The notes beneath the pieces are model-generated. The model saw nothing but the letters and a program-made list of their open reading frames with translations, had not been told where the DNA came from and made no database searches. DNA of 34,631 nucleotides from Clostridia bacterium (GTDB taxonomy: Bacteria; Bacillota; Clostridia; UMGS1883), in the NCBI GenBank assembly GCA_017547445.1, contig JAFYPR010000068.1:1-34631 (forward strand), in the 5' to 3' direction. Of this stretch, positions 1-10,679 are shown piece by piece. The translations under genes were made by a program, and so were the position numbers. Every line of letters starts with the position of its first letter. Position 1 is the first letter of the stretch.

Positions 1-3000
1 CAAAGGCGAATCACCAAAGTCTCTGCTTGCCGCCTGGGATTTCATTTCATAGTCAGCTTTACGAATTGCATCTTCCTCACTCATTCCCTGAGCAATATAT
101 ACACCCGTCAGCATCTTATGCATTGCAGTAATTGTAAATTTATCTGACCAACCCATCAGCTTAAATCCCGCATCAGAAACCTTCTTCCCGGCATTGCTCA
201 CAGCATTTATAACATTTGACGCCGCATTTCTTGCATTCTGTCCTGTCCCGTTACCCGTTACAGGCTTTCTCCAATCCTTTGTGCTTAAGTCAACATCATC
301 ATAAAATCTGCTGAAAAGAAAATCACTCTTTTGTATGTGTTCTTTCCAGTTGCCAAAAGCATAGCTCAATCCGTTGCTTCCTCCGCCTGATGCAATTTCC
401 TGTGCAACAACCGCAAGTCCTCTCGTCCAAACAGAGAAATTTGAAAGCGGGGTTCTGAAATTCCAGCTTATCTGATTACGTCCGATATTTCCCATTCCCA
501 ATCTTAAGAATTTTGAAGCTCGTCTTCCAATGAGGTTTTGTGTCATTCTGTCAACAGCGTGCTGTTTGCCTGCCATCTGATTGCCCCATTCGTGAAGCCA
601 TAACGCTACATTACTTAATACATACGGGTCACCGCCATCCTTTCCGTACTTCGTCCTAAGATGGTTTTCCGCCAGTCTCGCCTTCGTAATGTCGCTTGTG
701 TGATAAATGTACTGCAACGTTGCATTAATATATGCATTCGCTCCAAATATAGCATCACTGTCCGTCTTGTTACCCGTTCTCGTATTGAAATACGGGTTGT
801 ACTTACTGTTCGGGCGGAAACTTTCCGTCAAACCGTTTATTGCTGTGGGAAGCTGGTCAATAAACAGATTTCCAAGCTCAACAATTGCATCGTCCTTTTC
901 AAAGTGAGGGAAATAATCCATCTCCACCTTTCCGCTTCGAAGGTTGTACTTCTTACCTCTCTGCACCAGGTTCCACGCCTGCTGAAGTACAGGCAGTCTG
1001 TCCTCTGCAATCCAATCGCATTTAACCCACTTGACATATTTAGCCGCATTGTCGCCATAATCAGCTACCGCCTGTACAATTCCCTCATTCAGATGCAACC
1101 TCTTTGCCGCTTCACTAACACCGGCAGTCTTTATATGCGCTTTAATATCAGCAATATGCTTCTGTACATAGTCCATGTTGTCAAGCATATATCTGAAAGA
1201 ACGTCTCTCACTTTCCGTAAGCCTCAAAGGCGGAGCAACAAACTCTCCCTTGCCTTCAATAAATCTTCTGCGGTTCGCTTCTTCAAGTAATGGTTTATAC
1301 ACTTCATCAGTCAGTGTTTCTGCAGCCTTAACAATTCTTTCTCTCTTGTCAAAGGGGATATCCTGCTCCGTTATTCTTCCTTCGCCGTAGTCCTGGATAA
1401 GCGCGCTGTCCTCACTGCCCGCCTTTATATCAAGGCCCTTTACAATTTCCTTGTATCTTTTCGCCGCTTTCTTAAGTCTTGCCTCATTTGCATCCTTGCC
1501 TCGAACAAGCACCTCTTTCATATTATCGGCAGTCACTATAAAATACCCGTCGCTTTTATCGCCCGTAACTCCATGGTTGCCCATTGTCACATCACGAATG
1601 TCGTTAACTCTGCATATTTTATCAATAATTCTTTCAGGCGTATCCTTCTGCACATTGATATGGCTTATATTTCTCATCTGAGCGGAATAGTAGAACAAAT
1701 GCTTTATAACATCCTCGAAGAGTGCTCTGTGCCTTCTCTTCAGCTTGTCCGGGTTTGCCGTAACCTTTTTGTACATTTCCGCCAAAGCAAATATTTTGTC
1801 ACGGTCCTCAACATTTCTGTATCTCTTGCCAATCTCTTCAACAGTAGTCTCGCCCTCATCAAGCATATGCGCCGCCATTACCATGTCACGGCTCATCTTA
1901 TTCTCTTCCATGTACCTGTCTGCCTCAAAAGCCGCTTTTTCACTCTCCGCAACCTCACTTCTTTCAGCATCCAGCTCCGCATTTGTATGGAAGCAATAAT
2001 CTCCTGTAACACCTCTCTCGTCCGCCCGGGTAAAGTGAGGCATTATCCAGTTGAAGAACCTAAGCTGCTCTTCTCTGTATTCATCCTCCAGCCTTACTCT
2101 TGTCACATCATCTCTTTCTTCCTGTACAGCATCATGCATTTCATTAAGCCTTGCAACCGCACTCTGCACATTAGCCTGTCCAATAGGCTCCCTTTTGTAG
2201 GGGACGGCGCCCTCGACGTCCCGTGTTGAGGCGTACATTTCTTCTCTCGCCCTCTCAACCTCGCTAACGGCGCCTATAGCACTTCTTTCAGCCACATCAA
2301 TCAGCTCCGTCACGTTGCCTCGGTTAAGCATAGGTTTTCTGTTCTTCTTGCGAACTGCCTCTCTTGCATCCTTTATCGCAATCAGTCTGTCCTGTACACT
2401 GTCAGCTTCATTAAGCTCTGCTCCCATATTCGCAAGCTCTTCATACACAACGTCAACACCTATTCCGTTCGTTCTGCTCCATCCGCCAACACCAAACACA
2501 CTTGACAATTCCCTCGCTGTCAAATCCTGGCTGTCTTCCTTTTCAACCAACACCTTGCTCTTATTCTTTCGCATACTCTTAAAGTAATTGCTTAAAACAT
2601 CATCACTTACGTTTTCTTCACCGTAGTAAACCATGTCATTCTTCAGTATGGAATCACGCAATACCTCTCTCCAAACCTGTGCCTTCGCCTCATCACCCTT
2701 TGCAATGCTGTCCGAAAGTCCCTGCACCGCATGTGCGCTTTCCGCACTCAGCTTATTCCCGATCTTTTCCTCAATGGCAATACGAATATCCCTTTCAAGC
2801 TTGTATGCCCTGTCCTCATACTGTGCCTGACTTACAGGTGCAGGCATGGAGAATTTTATTCCTCGTCTATCACTATTCCTTTCATTGTCCCCATCAGATA
2901 CTCCAGAAGAAAGCTGTCTGCGTTCCACGTCTTTTTCGCTACTTGCTCCATTATGTAGTCTCCCTTCGTTTGTATGTATCTCGACAACTCCAGGTATTCC

Positions 3001-6000
3001 TCTTCCGTCTGCAGTAACGTCATCATTAACGCTACCACCTTGACCGATACGCCTAACTCTTGCAAGCCCACTATTAATTCTTTTTGCTTCATTGACAAAT
3101 TCGTCACCATTATATCCCAACTCCTCGTTGATATCTTTTATATCCTGTATGTATCTGTGAATATATTCATAATCAAGCCTGAAAATCGGTGCAACTCTAT
3201 AATCTTCACCTTTATAGAACACGTAGAAATAATGCTTTTTTCCCTTTTGACCAAAACAGGAAACCGCATCTATCAAACCTTCTGTTCTCGTAGCATAGCT
3301 TGCTTCCGTTGTGTATTTGTGTCGTAATGTAGCCATATCATTATTGGGGATTTTGATTGCTTTCCCGCCATTATACTTTATGCCACGTAATCCTTTTAAC
3401 GACCTCAACTTTTCAAGCACTTGTAAATCAATTATATCATTTTGAGCACCACTGTCAACTGCCTCCTCGGCAGTTTTTTTATTATCCTCAGAAAATGATA
3501 TCATGCTATCATCCGTAAAAACAGTGTTTTGACCGCCTCGATACGGTATATTTTCTCTTCGCTCGGCTTCGGTCATATTCATTCTTCGGCTTGCTTCCCT
3601 GGATTCAATCTCGCCTGCAGTGTTATAATAACTCTCTTTTGCTTCAAGGTTTATATCCTTTTTCTTTAATTCATCAAGCTCCCATTCAGCATCTTCGTAC
3701 TCCTCGTATGCCTCAGAGTTTTCAGGGTCATCAAAAAGTTCCTGCTTGAAGTCGAGCCAGGCACTGTAATCATTTTTAACTCTTGCAACATCCTCTAAGT
3801 GGGAAAGCTGGATAAGCACTTTTTTACGAAAATCTTCTGTCATTTTATCCAATGCGCTTTGTTTTCTTTTTTGCAGTTCCCATCTCTTGTCCGCATGTTC
3901 ACCAGCCAGTCTGTTTTCCCAATATCTTATGTTGCTTCCCCTGGCAAAGCCTTCCTTTTTCTGAATCCAATGCTGAATCTCATGAACAATAACACTCTTT
4001 GTGAAATCATCATTCATTTTATCCTTAACAGTAATAACATTGTTGTCAGTGTCGAATTGTCCTTGTGCACCGCCCAAATCTTCTTTGAACTGGATTTTAA
4101 CATTTCTGAGCTGGGGATATGCTTCATATAGCTTGTCATGGTTGAAATATGCCTCAAGCTTATCCTGTGTCATTGCATCCGCACTGACCTTACCAGGAAT
4201 ACGGAACGTTCCTTCCCAAATCATACGAAGCTTATCATATTCAGCTTGTTCATCCTCGGTCAATTCACGTCCGCCTTCAATTCCAAGAGCATACTTATTC
4301 TGCACTTTTAAAAGCTCACGGTATCGTGCATAATCGGGGTGCCTTTTCTTAAACTCCAAATCCCCTTTGCGTGAGAACTCAGCATCCTCGTCACTTATTT
4401 CAAATCTCCACTTGCCGTCAATACCTCTGTACCAGCCTGTTTCTCTGAGTATTTCTTCTGCCGTAGCCTTTCCCTGCTCCATGCTTTCAGCTTTTTCCAG
4501 AGCACTCATATCTGCAGTGTCAGCGTTTGCTCCTGCAAAGGAAAACCTAATATCTGGATTTGTTCTGTCAAATGTGCCGATATTGTCTGTTGCAGATTTT
4601 ATGTTTACATCCTTCAAGACGATATACTCATTATATCCTTCTCCAAACTCATCAACAATAACACCATCATAGCCTTCGCTTGTAAGGTGTTCATATGCTT
4701 GCCTGAAGCTTCCCTTTTCCTTTGCTAAAGCATAAGTATCACCCTCATACGGCTTTGTTATTTTGATATAATATTCGCCTGTTTCTCCATAACCCAAACC
4801 ATCTTCCTTGCTCTCCGCAAAGTAAAATCCGGGCAAATCGTAATCGGGAACACCTTCCCAACTTCTTGATTTTGTAATATCAAATCTTGTGAACTTTTCA
4901 CTCGTACCATGATACACCACCTTCGGCGTGCCGTCCGCATTTCTTACAACAGATGCAGGATTAGGCTGAAAATCTGCATCTTTCTGCTTGACAACACTGA
5001 ACAAATCTGCTACAGTATCTATGTCAGCAGTTGAGGTTGACTGGGCTAAAGAATTATTTCTTGAACCCTTGGCGCTCAACTGCTGATTTGTTATATTCTG
5101 CAGCTGATATGCTCTTGATATTGTTCCGTCACTGTTAACATCGTTAAGTTCTTCAACATAAAGCTTCACAAGTTCGTGTCCGTTGCCGGCATCTACAACT
5201 GCATACATACTGTGCATCATAACCGAATTAGGTGATTTTGTGTGTTCTGCAGGTATTGTATAACTATCCAGCAAAATAGCGCTTTGAACAATTCCTTCAA
5301 TGTAATCAAGCAAAGGTATTGCTGTGTAATTTTTTGCTTGCAGATGCGCCTTTGTTTCGCTAAACACTTTACCCGAAACTTGAATATCCCAACCGGTATC
5401 ATTGTTTTTCGTGACACCTCTTTGTGAACCCTTGTTTAAAACAACCTTTACAGGCGTTGTATCAAATTCTCTCCAGTCTCCGAACCAGGCACGGAAGAAC
5501 GGTGACTTCGTCTTAAGCTCTGCCCAATATTTCTTCGCAAAGGCTTCCGTATCCTTAATTTCCTGTGAAGTAAACTGATTAACACTCTTACCCTTGTGAC
5601 CTGTACCGCTTCCCTGTATCGCCTGAATAGCCCGCACGTCAGCATTTGTAATAACACTATTTGCCGACTGCTTCATGCCCTCCACTTCTCCGGAAGTGGC
5701 TTTTTTATTTCCAATCTCTCTGTACGCCTTAACAAGTGCCTGATGCACAGCCTGCAAATCATTAATATACCTTGTAGCCTCACCATATTCGTAAGTGCCT
5801 CGCATCTTCTGCAGAGCGCTTCTTAACTTTACAACAACGCTCCTCACCGCTTCGGCAATAGCTTTTATCTTGCTCTTCTTAACATCAACTCTTTCACCGC
5901 TCTCGGTTATAGCATTAATAAGGCTCTGGCTGTATTCAGGGTTTATCAGCATATCACCTGCCACATCTGCAGCATATTCTTCAAACTTCATCTCATCTGT

Positions 6001-9000
6001 GAAGTTTTCGTACACACCGCCTGCATTTTCATAACGGCTCTCGTAATCAGCTTCAACCTCATGGGCAAATTCCTTCCTGAACTTGTCCTTTACAACCTTT
6101 TCAAACTCTCTGTAAGCCTCAGCGTTTGTGTTTTTAAGCACATGGATAAACTCATGTCCCAGTGTTTTCTTAACAGGGTTAACACCATTAATATTAAGAT
6201 AAATATTGTCCCCGATTGTTGCACCGTCACCAACAGCTGTACCGTCACTCTTTTCAGCCACATCAAAAAACTTAATATGAAATCCTTCATCTGTCAAAGC
6301 CTTTGCAAGCTTCAAATCCTTAAGCTTCTTGTCAGTTTTTTTCCGTTTTGCCTTCCAGTCATGCAACTCATTACTCTCAAACTTAAAACCTTCAGGTCTC
6401 GCTCTGTCAATTGCCCTTAACTCCGCATCAGCTCTTATAATTGCCTCTTCTGCAGTTATAATCCTTGCATTAGGCACGCTTGCAGTAAAGAAAGCATCAG
6501 GATTTTCTGCAATCTTTCCTGTACGAATCTGCTTTACTCTTGCTGCCTCGTTTTCAATCTCTGTTCTTGCCTCATTTTCGGCACGTGCCGCCATTTCCTC
6601 AAGGCTCTTTACAGTGTTGTTGTACACATTCTCTTTCTCGGTTGTCCAACTGCCCTCGGAAAGCTTTTCTGCAACAATATTTACTCCCTTCTTAATTGCA
6701 CTGCCTTTGCTTTCCTCCACTTCAGGAACAGCCTCCTTTGTATCAGCTTCAGCTGACGGAGGGATTGCTTGCTCACTCTCCACATTTTCAACCGCTTCGG
6801 TTACCCCTTTATCCTCGGGAGCATTTTCAATCTTAACCATCGGGGCATTTTCATCCTTATTTTTCCTTCTGTTTTGTGCATAATCAAATCCGCTATATAC
6901 CGAACTCGAAACACCACCGGAAATTGCACCTGCAATTCCGCTAAGTAAAATTTCACCGCCCTGTTCCAGCATTGCTTGTTTCTCAGCCTCTGTCTTTTCC
7001 ATTCCATTTGTTATAAGTTCGTCTACTCTCCTGTTGAACCTTGAATTTTCGCCCATTATCATATCATCATATATAGGCTCAGCAATAGCAGAAACAACTT
7101 CTTCCAACCCTTCTGCCACAGTCTGAGTTTTGATATGCTTTAAAACTGACTTACTTCCTTCTTGAACCGCCCTTTTTGTTCCTTCAAGAAGATTATCAAT
7201 ACCAATCCCCTCTGTTAAAAATTCAACCGCTGCCGAAGTGTAACCAAATGCCATCGCCTCTTCTTTTGATGCGCCTCTCACCGTCGCATCATAAACTCCG
7301 TTTTGATATGCTCCGCCGGCCATCAGCGTTTGATGCAGTTTTACCCCAAGTGCTGGGTTTCCTGTAACTGTTCCAACCACTGTTGACACACCCGCCGTCG
7401 CCATGTTATCTGCAACACTCATTCCTATATCGTACACAGCTTCCCAGCCCGGATTTTTTATCATCTCCTTCGTTGTTGCCGTAACGGTTTGGGCATCTCT
7501 TGTAATATCAAATCTCATACTGTTAACATCAAAAGGTCTGCTCGAATCACTTACAGCATCCTTTACAATATTAACGCCTCCCACAGCCTTGTCAGCTATT
7601 CCTGATGTAACTTTTCCTACATTTGCAATGAAAGGAGCATCTTTCGTAAAGTCTTCCACTTTTTTCGCACGTTCCTCCGCACGTCTCTGCAATGCTTCTT
7701 GTTTTATTCCCTTAAGGTATCTGCCAATAACCTTTGCTCTTTCCACCTCATTATCGTATACATCTGGAGAATATTCCTGTCTCCACATATATGCAATTTG
7801 CTTTTTCTGTTCATCCGTAGCATTTGCAATTACGTTAATTTCATCATCTGTAAAATAAGTGTCAAACTGACCTGTCTGCACATCCTTCAAAACTCTCTCA
7901 GGATAATACAAGTGCATAATAAGACTGTAATCATCATCTGTCACAAAATCAAAACCGTCCTTATCAGGGAGCACGCTTTTTTCTTCCCAGTCGCTCTGTT
8001 TTTTTGCATTTTCTTCAATTTCTTTTGCTTCTGATTCATATGCACTATCAAGGATTCCGTAATTTTCTGAGAGCAGTCTTTTATTCTTTTCAACATCCGT
8101 CTCCTCATTGTAAACGGATGTTGCTAACTTTTCTGTGTTAATTCCTAACAACGGACCTGCCGTTACTGCATCTTTCTTCAAACTTCTCCATATTTTTTTA
8201 TAAAAAGGATCTGAAGCATTAGTGTTCTGAGCCAAGTGCTCCTCGATCACTCCCAAATCTTCAGCAGAATACACTCTCGCGAGAGCCTCTGCCTCCGCCT
8301 GAGCATAAACATCATTGAGGTATTGTGAGTACTTTTTATTCTCTGTGGGTATCGACACCGGCTTATAAGTATAATTTTCAGGCCTTATTGTCCTGAGTTC
8401 CGCTTCTCTTTCCTTTGCAATCTTATTCACATAATATCTCTCTTCAATAGAAAGTTCCTGAAGTTCTTTCACCGCATCCTGTGCATCTTTAATCGCTCCG
8501 TTTTTTCTTGCAGCTTTTCTCACATCAAAAACAAAACTTCTGCCAAGAATTCCAAAAGTATTCATATCAACACCTTCAAATTCTTCCGCATCCTTTTGTG
8601 TTACCTTTGTCAAGTATTCGTCCCACGTTGAACTACCGCTCTCGTCAATTTTTCTTTGTACCCACGAAAGGTCTTCTCCTCCTTCTGTAACTTTTCTTGC
8701 GGCATTAACATTTCCTAATTCTGAATCCAAAAGTCTTTTTGTTTTCCCGCTTATAAAATTACCTAAAACTTCCTCATCCTTTTTAACAGGCACTTTATCA
8801 CTTTTTCCATCCTCTAAATACTGCTTGTACCCTTCAACACTTGTTTTTGCAATCTTCTCTTTCGCATCTTTGCTGTCAGGGGAAAACTTCTCACCATATT
8901 TGTTTTTCGGAACTTCGGGCAAGTCAAGCTTTTTCTCGCCTTCGTCAAGTATGGCTATAGCTCCCGCATATCTATTTTCTGCGGCCATTTTTCTTTCAAA

Positions 9001-9225
9001 GGTCGTTTTAGCTTTTTCTTTTATTTCTGCATCAGATGCAATACCTTTCAACTTTTCCTGCATTTGAGGGCTGAAGCTTTCTATCGGCGCGCTAAATTTC
9101 TCCCCATTCTTGCCACGTGTGGTCAGCGGTGCAGAATTATCCTGCACCGCTTCTTTTTCCTCTTTTTCTTTTGTATATTCGCTTACCGCCTTGTATATAT
9201 CAGCACGTGTTAACTTATCTGTCAT
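1..9225 (-). CDS. Giant phage polyvalent protein, partial (C-terminus beyond left edge)
   Basis: An uninterrupted minus-strand frame starts at ATG 9225 and runs off the left edge, giving 3075 residues with no stop. It belongs by architecture to the phage polyvalent proteins: very long multi-enzyme proteins thought to be packaged and injected to act on the new host. Visible parts, in order, are a charged N-terminal third; hydrophobic Gly/Ala-rich stretches near residues 600-680 and 755-780 that could contact membrane; a zinc metallopeptidase motif HEFIH near 1024; an LPD3/nuclease-like block around WFGDW near 1241; an ADP-ribosyltransferase-like domain (YHGTSEKF near 1437, GFYFAES near 1473, ending near 1540); a second motif HEIQH near 1746, followed by EGFARG; long helical regions; and a C-terminal region (about 2880 onward) resembling an LPD38-type domain. 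The gene lies 12 nt after the 9238 gene and probably shares its promoter. Family assignment is confident; the LPD subdomain names are tentative. Confidence 0.85.
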   Translation of the reverse strand, partial: MTDKLTRADIYKAVSEYTKEKEEKEAVQDNSAPLTTRGKNGEKFSAPIESFSPQMQEKLKGIASDAEIKEKAKTTFERKMAAENRYAGAIAILDEGEKKLDLPEVPKNKYGEKFSPDSKDAKEKIAKTSVEGYKQYLEDGKSDKVPVKKDEEVLGNFISGKTKRLLDSELGNVNAARKVTEGGEDLSWVQRKIDESGSSTWDEYLTKVTQKDAEEFEGVDMNTFGILGRSFVFDVRKAARKNGAIKDAQDAVKELQELSIEERYYVNKIAKEREAELRTIRPENYTYKPVSIPTENKKYSQYLNDVYAQAEAEALARVYSAEDLGVIEEHLAQNTNASDPFYKKIWRSLKKDAVTAGPLLGINTEKLATSVYNEETDVEKNKRLLSENYGILDSAYESEAKEIEENAKKQSDWEEKSVLPDKDGFDFVTDDDYSLIMHLYYPERVLKDVQTGQFDTYFTDDEINVIANATDEQKKQIAYMWRQEYSPDVYDNEVERAKVIGRYLKGIKQEALQRRAEERAKKVEDFTKDAPFIANVGKVTSGIADKAVGGVNIVKDAVSDSSRPFDVNSMRFDITRDAQTVTATTKEMIKNPGWEAVYDIGMSVADNMATAGVSTVVGTVTGNPALGVKLHQTLMAGGAYQNGVYDATVRGASKEEAMAFGYTSAAVEFLTEGIGIDNLLEGTKRAVQEGSKSVLKHIKTQTVAEGLEEVVSAIAEPIYDDMIMGENSRFNRRVDELITNGMEKTEAEKQAMLEQGGEILLSGIAGAISGGVSSSVYSGFDYAQNRRKNKDENAPMVKIENAPEDKGVTEAVENVESEQAIPPSAEADTKEAVPEVEESKGSAIKKGVNIVAEKLSEGSWTTEKENVYNNTVKSLEEMAARAENEARTEIENEAARVKQIRTGKIAENPDAFFTASVPNARIITAEEAIIRADAELRAIDRARPEGFKFESNELHDWKAKRKKTDKKLKDLKLAKALTDEGFHIKFFDVAEKSDGTAVGDGATIGDNIYLNINGVNPVKKTLGHEFIHVLKNTNAEAYREFEKVVKDKFRKEFAHEVEADYESRYENAGGVYENFTDEMKFEEYAADVAGDMLINPEYSQSLINAITESGERVDVKKSKIKAIAEAVRSVVVKLRSALQKMRGTYEYGEATRYINDLQAVHQALVKAYREIGNKKATSGEVEGMKQSANSVITNADVRAIQAIQGSGTGHKGKSVNQFTSQEIKDTEAFAKKYWAELKTKSPFFRAWFGDWREFDTTPVKVVLNKGSQRGVTKNNDTGWDIQVSGKVFSETKAHLQAKNYTAIPLLDYIEGIVQSAILLDSYTIPAEHTKSPNSVMMHSMYAVVDAGNGHELVKLYVEELNDVNSDGTISRAYQLQNITNQQLSAKGSRNNSLAQSTSTADIDTVADLFSVVKQKDADFQPNPASVVRNADGTPKVVYHGTSEKFTRFDITKSRSWEGVPDYDLPGFYFAESKEDGLGYGETGEYYIKITKPYEGDTYALAKEKGSFRQAYEHLTSEGYDGVIVDEFGEGYNEYIVLKDVNIKSATDNIGTFDRTNPDIRFSFAGANADTADMSALEKAESMEQGKATAEEILRETGWYRGIDGKWRFEISDEDAEFSRKGDLEFKKRHPDYARYRELLKVQNKYALGIEGGRELTEDEQAEYDKLRMIWEGTFRIPGKVSADAMTQDKLEAYFNHDKLYEAYPQLRNVKIQFKEDLGGAQGQFDTDNNVITVKDKMNDDFTKSVIVHEIQHWIQKKEGFARGSNIRYWENRLAGEHADKRWELQKRKQSALDKMTEDFRKKVLIQLSHLEDVARVKNDYSAWLDFKQELFDDPENSEAYEEYEDAEWELDELKKKDINLEAKESYYNTAGEIESREASRRMNMTEAERRENIPYRGGQNTVFTDDSMISFSEDNKKTAEEAVDSGAQNDIIDLQVLEKLRSLKGLRGIKYNGGKAIKIPNNDMATLRHKYTTEASYATRTEGLIDAVSCFGQKGKKHYFYVFYKGEDYRVAPIFRLDYEYIHRYIQDIKDINEELGYNGDEFVNEAKRINSGLARVRRIGQGGSVNDDVTADGRGIPGVVEIHTNEGRLHNGASSEKDVERRQLSSGVSDGDNERNSDRRGIKFSMPAPVSQAQYEDRAYKLERDIRIAIEEKIGNKLSAESAHAVQGLSDSIAKGDEAKAQVWREVLRDSILKNDMVYYGEENVSDDVLSNYFKSMRKNKSKVLVEKEDSQDLTARELSSVFGVGGWSRTNGIGVDVVYEELANMGAELNEADSVQDRLIAIKDAREAVRKKNRKPMLNRGNVTELIDVAERSAIGAVSEVERAREEMYASTRDVEGAVPYKREPIGQANVQSAVARLNEMHDAVQEERDDVTRVRLEDEYREEQLRFFNWIMPHFTRADERGVTGDYCFHTNAELDAERSEVAESEKAAFEADRYMEENKMSRDMVMAAHMLDEGETTVEEIGKRYRNVEDRDKIFALAEMYKKVTANPDKLKRRHRALFEDVIKHLFYYSAQMRNISHINVQKDTPERIIDKICRVNDIRDVTMGNHGVTGDKSDGYFIVTADNMKEVLVRGKDANEARLKKAAKRYKEIVKGLDIKAGSEDSALIQDYGEGRITEQDIPFDKRERIVKAAETLTDEVYKPLLEEANRRRFIEGKGEFVAPPLRLTESERRSFRYMLDNMDYVQKHIADIKAHIKTAGVSEAAKRLHLNEGIVQAVADYGDNAAKYVKWVKCDWIAEDRLPVLQQAWNLVQRGKKYNLRSGKVEMDYFPHFEKDDAIVELGNLFIDQLPTAINGLTESFRPNSKYNPYFNTRTGNKTDSDAIFGANAYINATLQYIYHTSDITKARLAENHLRTKYGKDGGDPYVLSNVALWLHEWGNQMAGKQHAVDRMTQNLIGRRASKFLRLGMGNIGRNQISWNFRTPLSNFSVWTRGLAVVAQEIASGGGSNGLSYAFGNWKEHIQKSDFLFSRFYDDVDLSTKDWRKPVTGNGTGQNARNAASNVINAVSNAGKKVSDAGFKLMGWSDKFTITAMHKMLTGVYIAQGMSEEDAIRKADYEMKSQAASRDFGDSPL
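2193..2224. repeat. Palindromic repeat inside the polyvalent gene
   Basis: A GC-rich inverted repeat (arms GGGAC/GTCCC on the minus strand) lies in frame in the polyvalent gene, near residues 2335-2345, and encodes the local peptide TRDVEGAVPYK. It resembles dispersed intergenic palindromes of Firmicutes genomes, so it may be a small inserted element. This is a resemblance only; no second copy of this exact type was seen in the window. Confidence 0.4.
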
Positions 9226-9237
9226 AATTATCGCCCC

Positions 9238-10617
9238 TTAAATGTTTTTATAAAAACTGTCTAAGTCTCCGTCTAAAATATCAAAGTAACCATACAATGC
9301 TCGTCTCTCGTCCTCATCAGTTGTCATGCTGTGAATTTTTCTTATGATTTCCGCTTTGCTTAATCCGTTTTTAACCTTAGTTTCATCAACGGGAGCATTG
9401 TCTGTTATTTCCTCATTCCCATTACCCTCTTCAGGTGCACCTTCTTCCGCTTCTTCAGATTTATCACCGTCACTCTGCCCTGCAGCATATCTTCTCAAAC
9501 CTTCTGCGATATCGGGCATTCCCATTGCCTCATACTTTGCCGCTTCGGCATAAAGGTCCGCCTCAGTCTTCCCCTTTTCTAATTCTGTTTCAGCTTCAAT
9601 TTCCTTTGTTTTCAAGTCAACGGTTTCATCAAACTGTTTTCCGCTCTCTGTCCGCTGCGCCTCAGGCACTTTCACTGTAGGGGCATATTCTTCAAATCCT
9701 TCTACGTTCTGCACCTTCCAGAGCCTTGCTTCTTCCGCCTGCCTCTTAGTTTCCATGTCGCCACGTGCTTCTGCCTCGTTTATAATTGCCTGGAAATCCC
9801 ACTCAGGGTTTTTAAGAGTACCGTCTTCATTGAAGAAAACATTACCTTCTTTGTTAAGCGCCTCAGGCACCTGTCCCGTAATGTCTGCATCACTCTGACG
9901 ATTCTCGTTTTCTGCATCGTTTGCGCTTTCGGCAGTAGCTTTTGCATTCGCTATCGTATCGTTATATGCATCATTTACGTATGTACCGCCCTGCATCATA
10001 TCACGGTAATTCTGACCGCCCGCCTCAACATTTCTCTCATGCAAATCAAAAACAGTGTCAATTCCGGCTTCTTCATATGCCTGTCTTTGTCTGTCCGCAT
10101 TCGCCTTTGTAAACGAATCAAGATTACCGTCATTTCTAACACTGCCGTCAGCAAGTGCATCTCCTCTTGCCTCTTCACCCAATCCTCTGTATCGCTCCAT
10201 AATTGCCTTTGCCGCTTTAGTATCCATAGGGTCAGCATCTATTCTGTCTTCCTGCTTCTGGTATCCATCTTTCCACATATCTTTAAACTCACCGGCAAAT
10301 TCGCCCTGACTCTTCGCCGCATCGGTTGCCGTTCTCGTGTTCTCCAATGCCATTCCTCTGTTTGTGTCAACCTTCCTTGTGCCCATATAGTTACTCATAA
10401 AGCCCTTAGCCTCATCAAAATTCATTCCCTGCAAGTCCTTTGCCACATCATAATTGCCGGCATCTACAAGGCCCTTATAATAACCTCTTGCTTCTTCTTC
10501 AGCAGCCTTCATTCCATCCTCATCACCGATGTCATTTGCCGCATGCCATTTACTTTTTGCCTCAACAACACCCTTGATACCCTTTTCGGTTTCATCGTTC
10601 CATACATTTTTCTTCAT
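9238..10617 (-). CDS. Hypothetical charged virion protein (possible ejection protein)
   Basis: 459 residues from ATG 10617, with a good AGGAG ribosome site 8-10 nt upstream. I do not recognise the family. The protein is very acidic and lysine-rich, almost free of Cys, and predicted largely helical. It has Ala/Glu/Lys coiled-coil-like stretches (for example residues 325-375) and a low-complexity acidic linker near 380-410. It ends only 12 nt before the giant polyvalent gene and follows the first conserved promoter-like motif at 10651-10679, so the two form one unit. This position, next to a probably injected polyvalent protein, suggests a minor capsid or internal ejection protein. That role is inferred from context only; another virion role is equally possible. 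Confidence 0.75.
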   Translation of the reverse strand: MKKNVWNDETEKGIKGVVEAKSKWHAANDIGDEDGMKAAEEEARGYYKGLVDAGNYDVAKDLQGMNFDEAKGFMSNYMGTRKVDTNRGMALENTRTATDAAKSQGEFAGEFKDMWKDGYQKQEDRIDADPMDTKAAKAIMERYRGLGEEARGDALADGSVRNDGNLDSFTKANADRQRQAYEEAGIDTVFDLHERNVEAGGQNYRDMMQGGTYVNDAYNDTIANAKATAESANDAENENRQSDADITGQVPEALNKEGNVFFNEDGTLKNPEWDFQAIINEAEARGDMETKRQAEEARLWKVQNVEGFEEYAPTVKVPEAQRTESGKQFDETVDLKTKEIEAETELEKGKTEADLYAEAAKYEAMGMPDIAEGLRRYAAGQSDGDKSEEAEEGAPEEGNGNEEITDNAPVDETKVKNGLSKAEIIRKIHSMTTDEDERRALYGYFDILDGDLDSFYKNI

Positions 10618-10650
10618 AACATTATCTCCTTTCGTTCTTTACCATTACAC

Positions 10651-10679
10651 TATCACAATTCTTTTCTCACCGCGAAAAA
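10651..10679 (-). promoter_or_regulatory. Conserved phage promoter-like motif, copy 1
   Basis: On the minus strand this reads TTTTTC, 17 nt, GTGATA. The hexamer is followed by GCGG and a conserved G three bases later. It matches three other intergenic copies (24116, 26363, 28225) in sequence and exact spacing. It lies 33 nt before the start of the 459-residue gene, leaving a short leader with the ribosome site. Promoter function is inferred from recurrence and position. Confidence 0.7.

Noticed and set aside
661..2229. Plus-strand open frames of up to about 218 codons across the first 9 kb and elsewhere
   Set aside because: They are antisense shadows of the long minus-strand genes: no good ribosome sites, no recognisable protein features, and hydrophobic Ser/Leu-rich composition typical of reverse frames.
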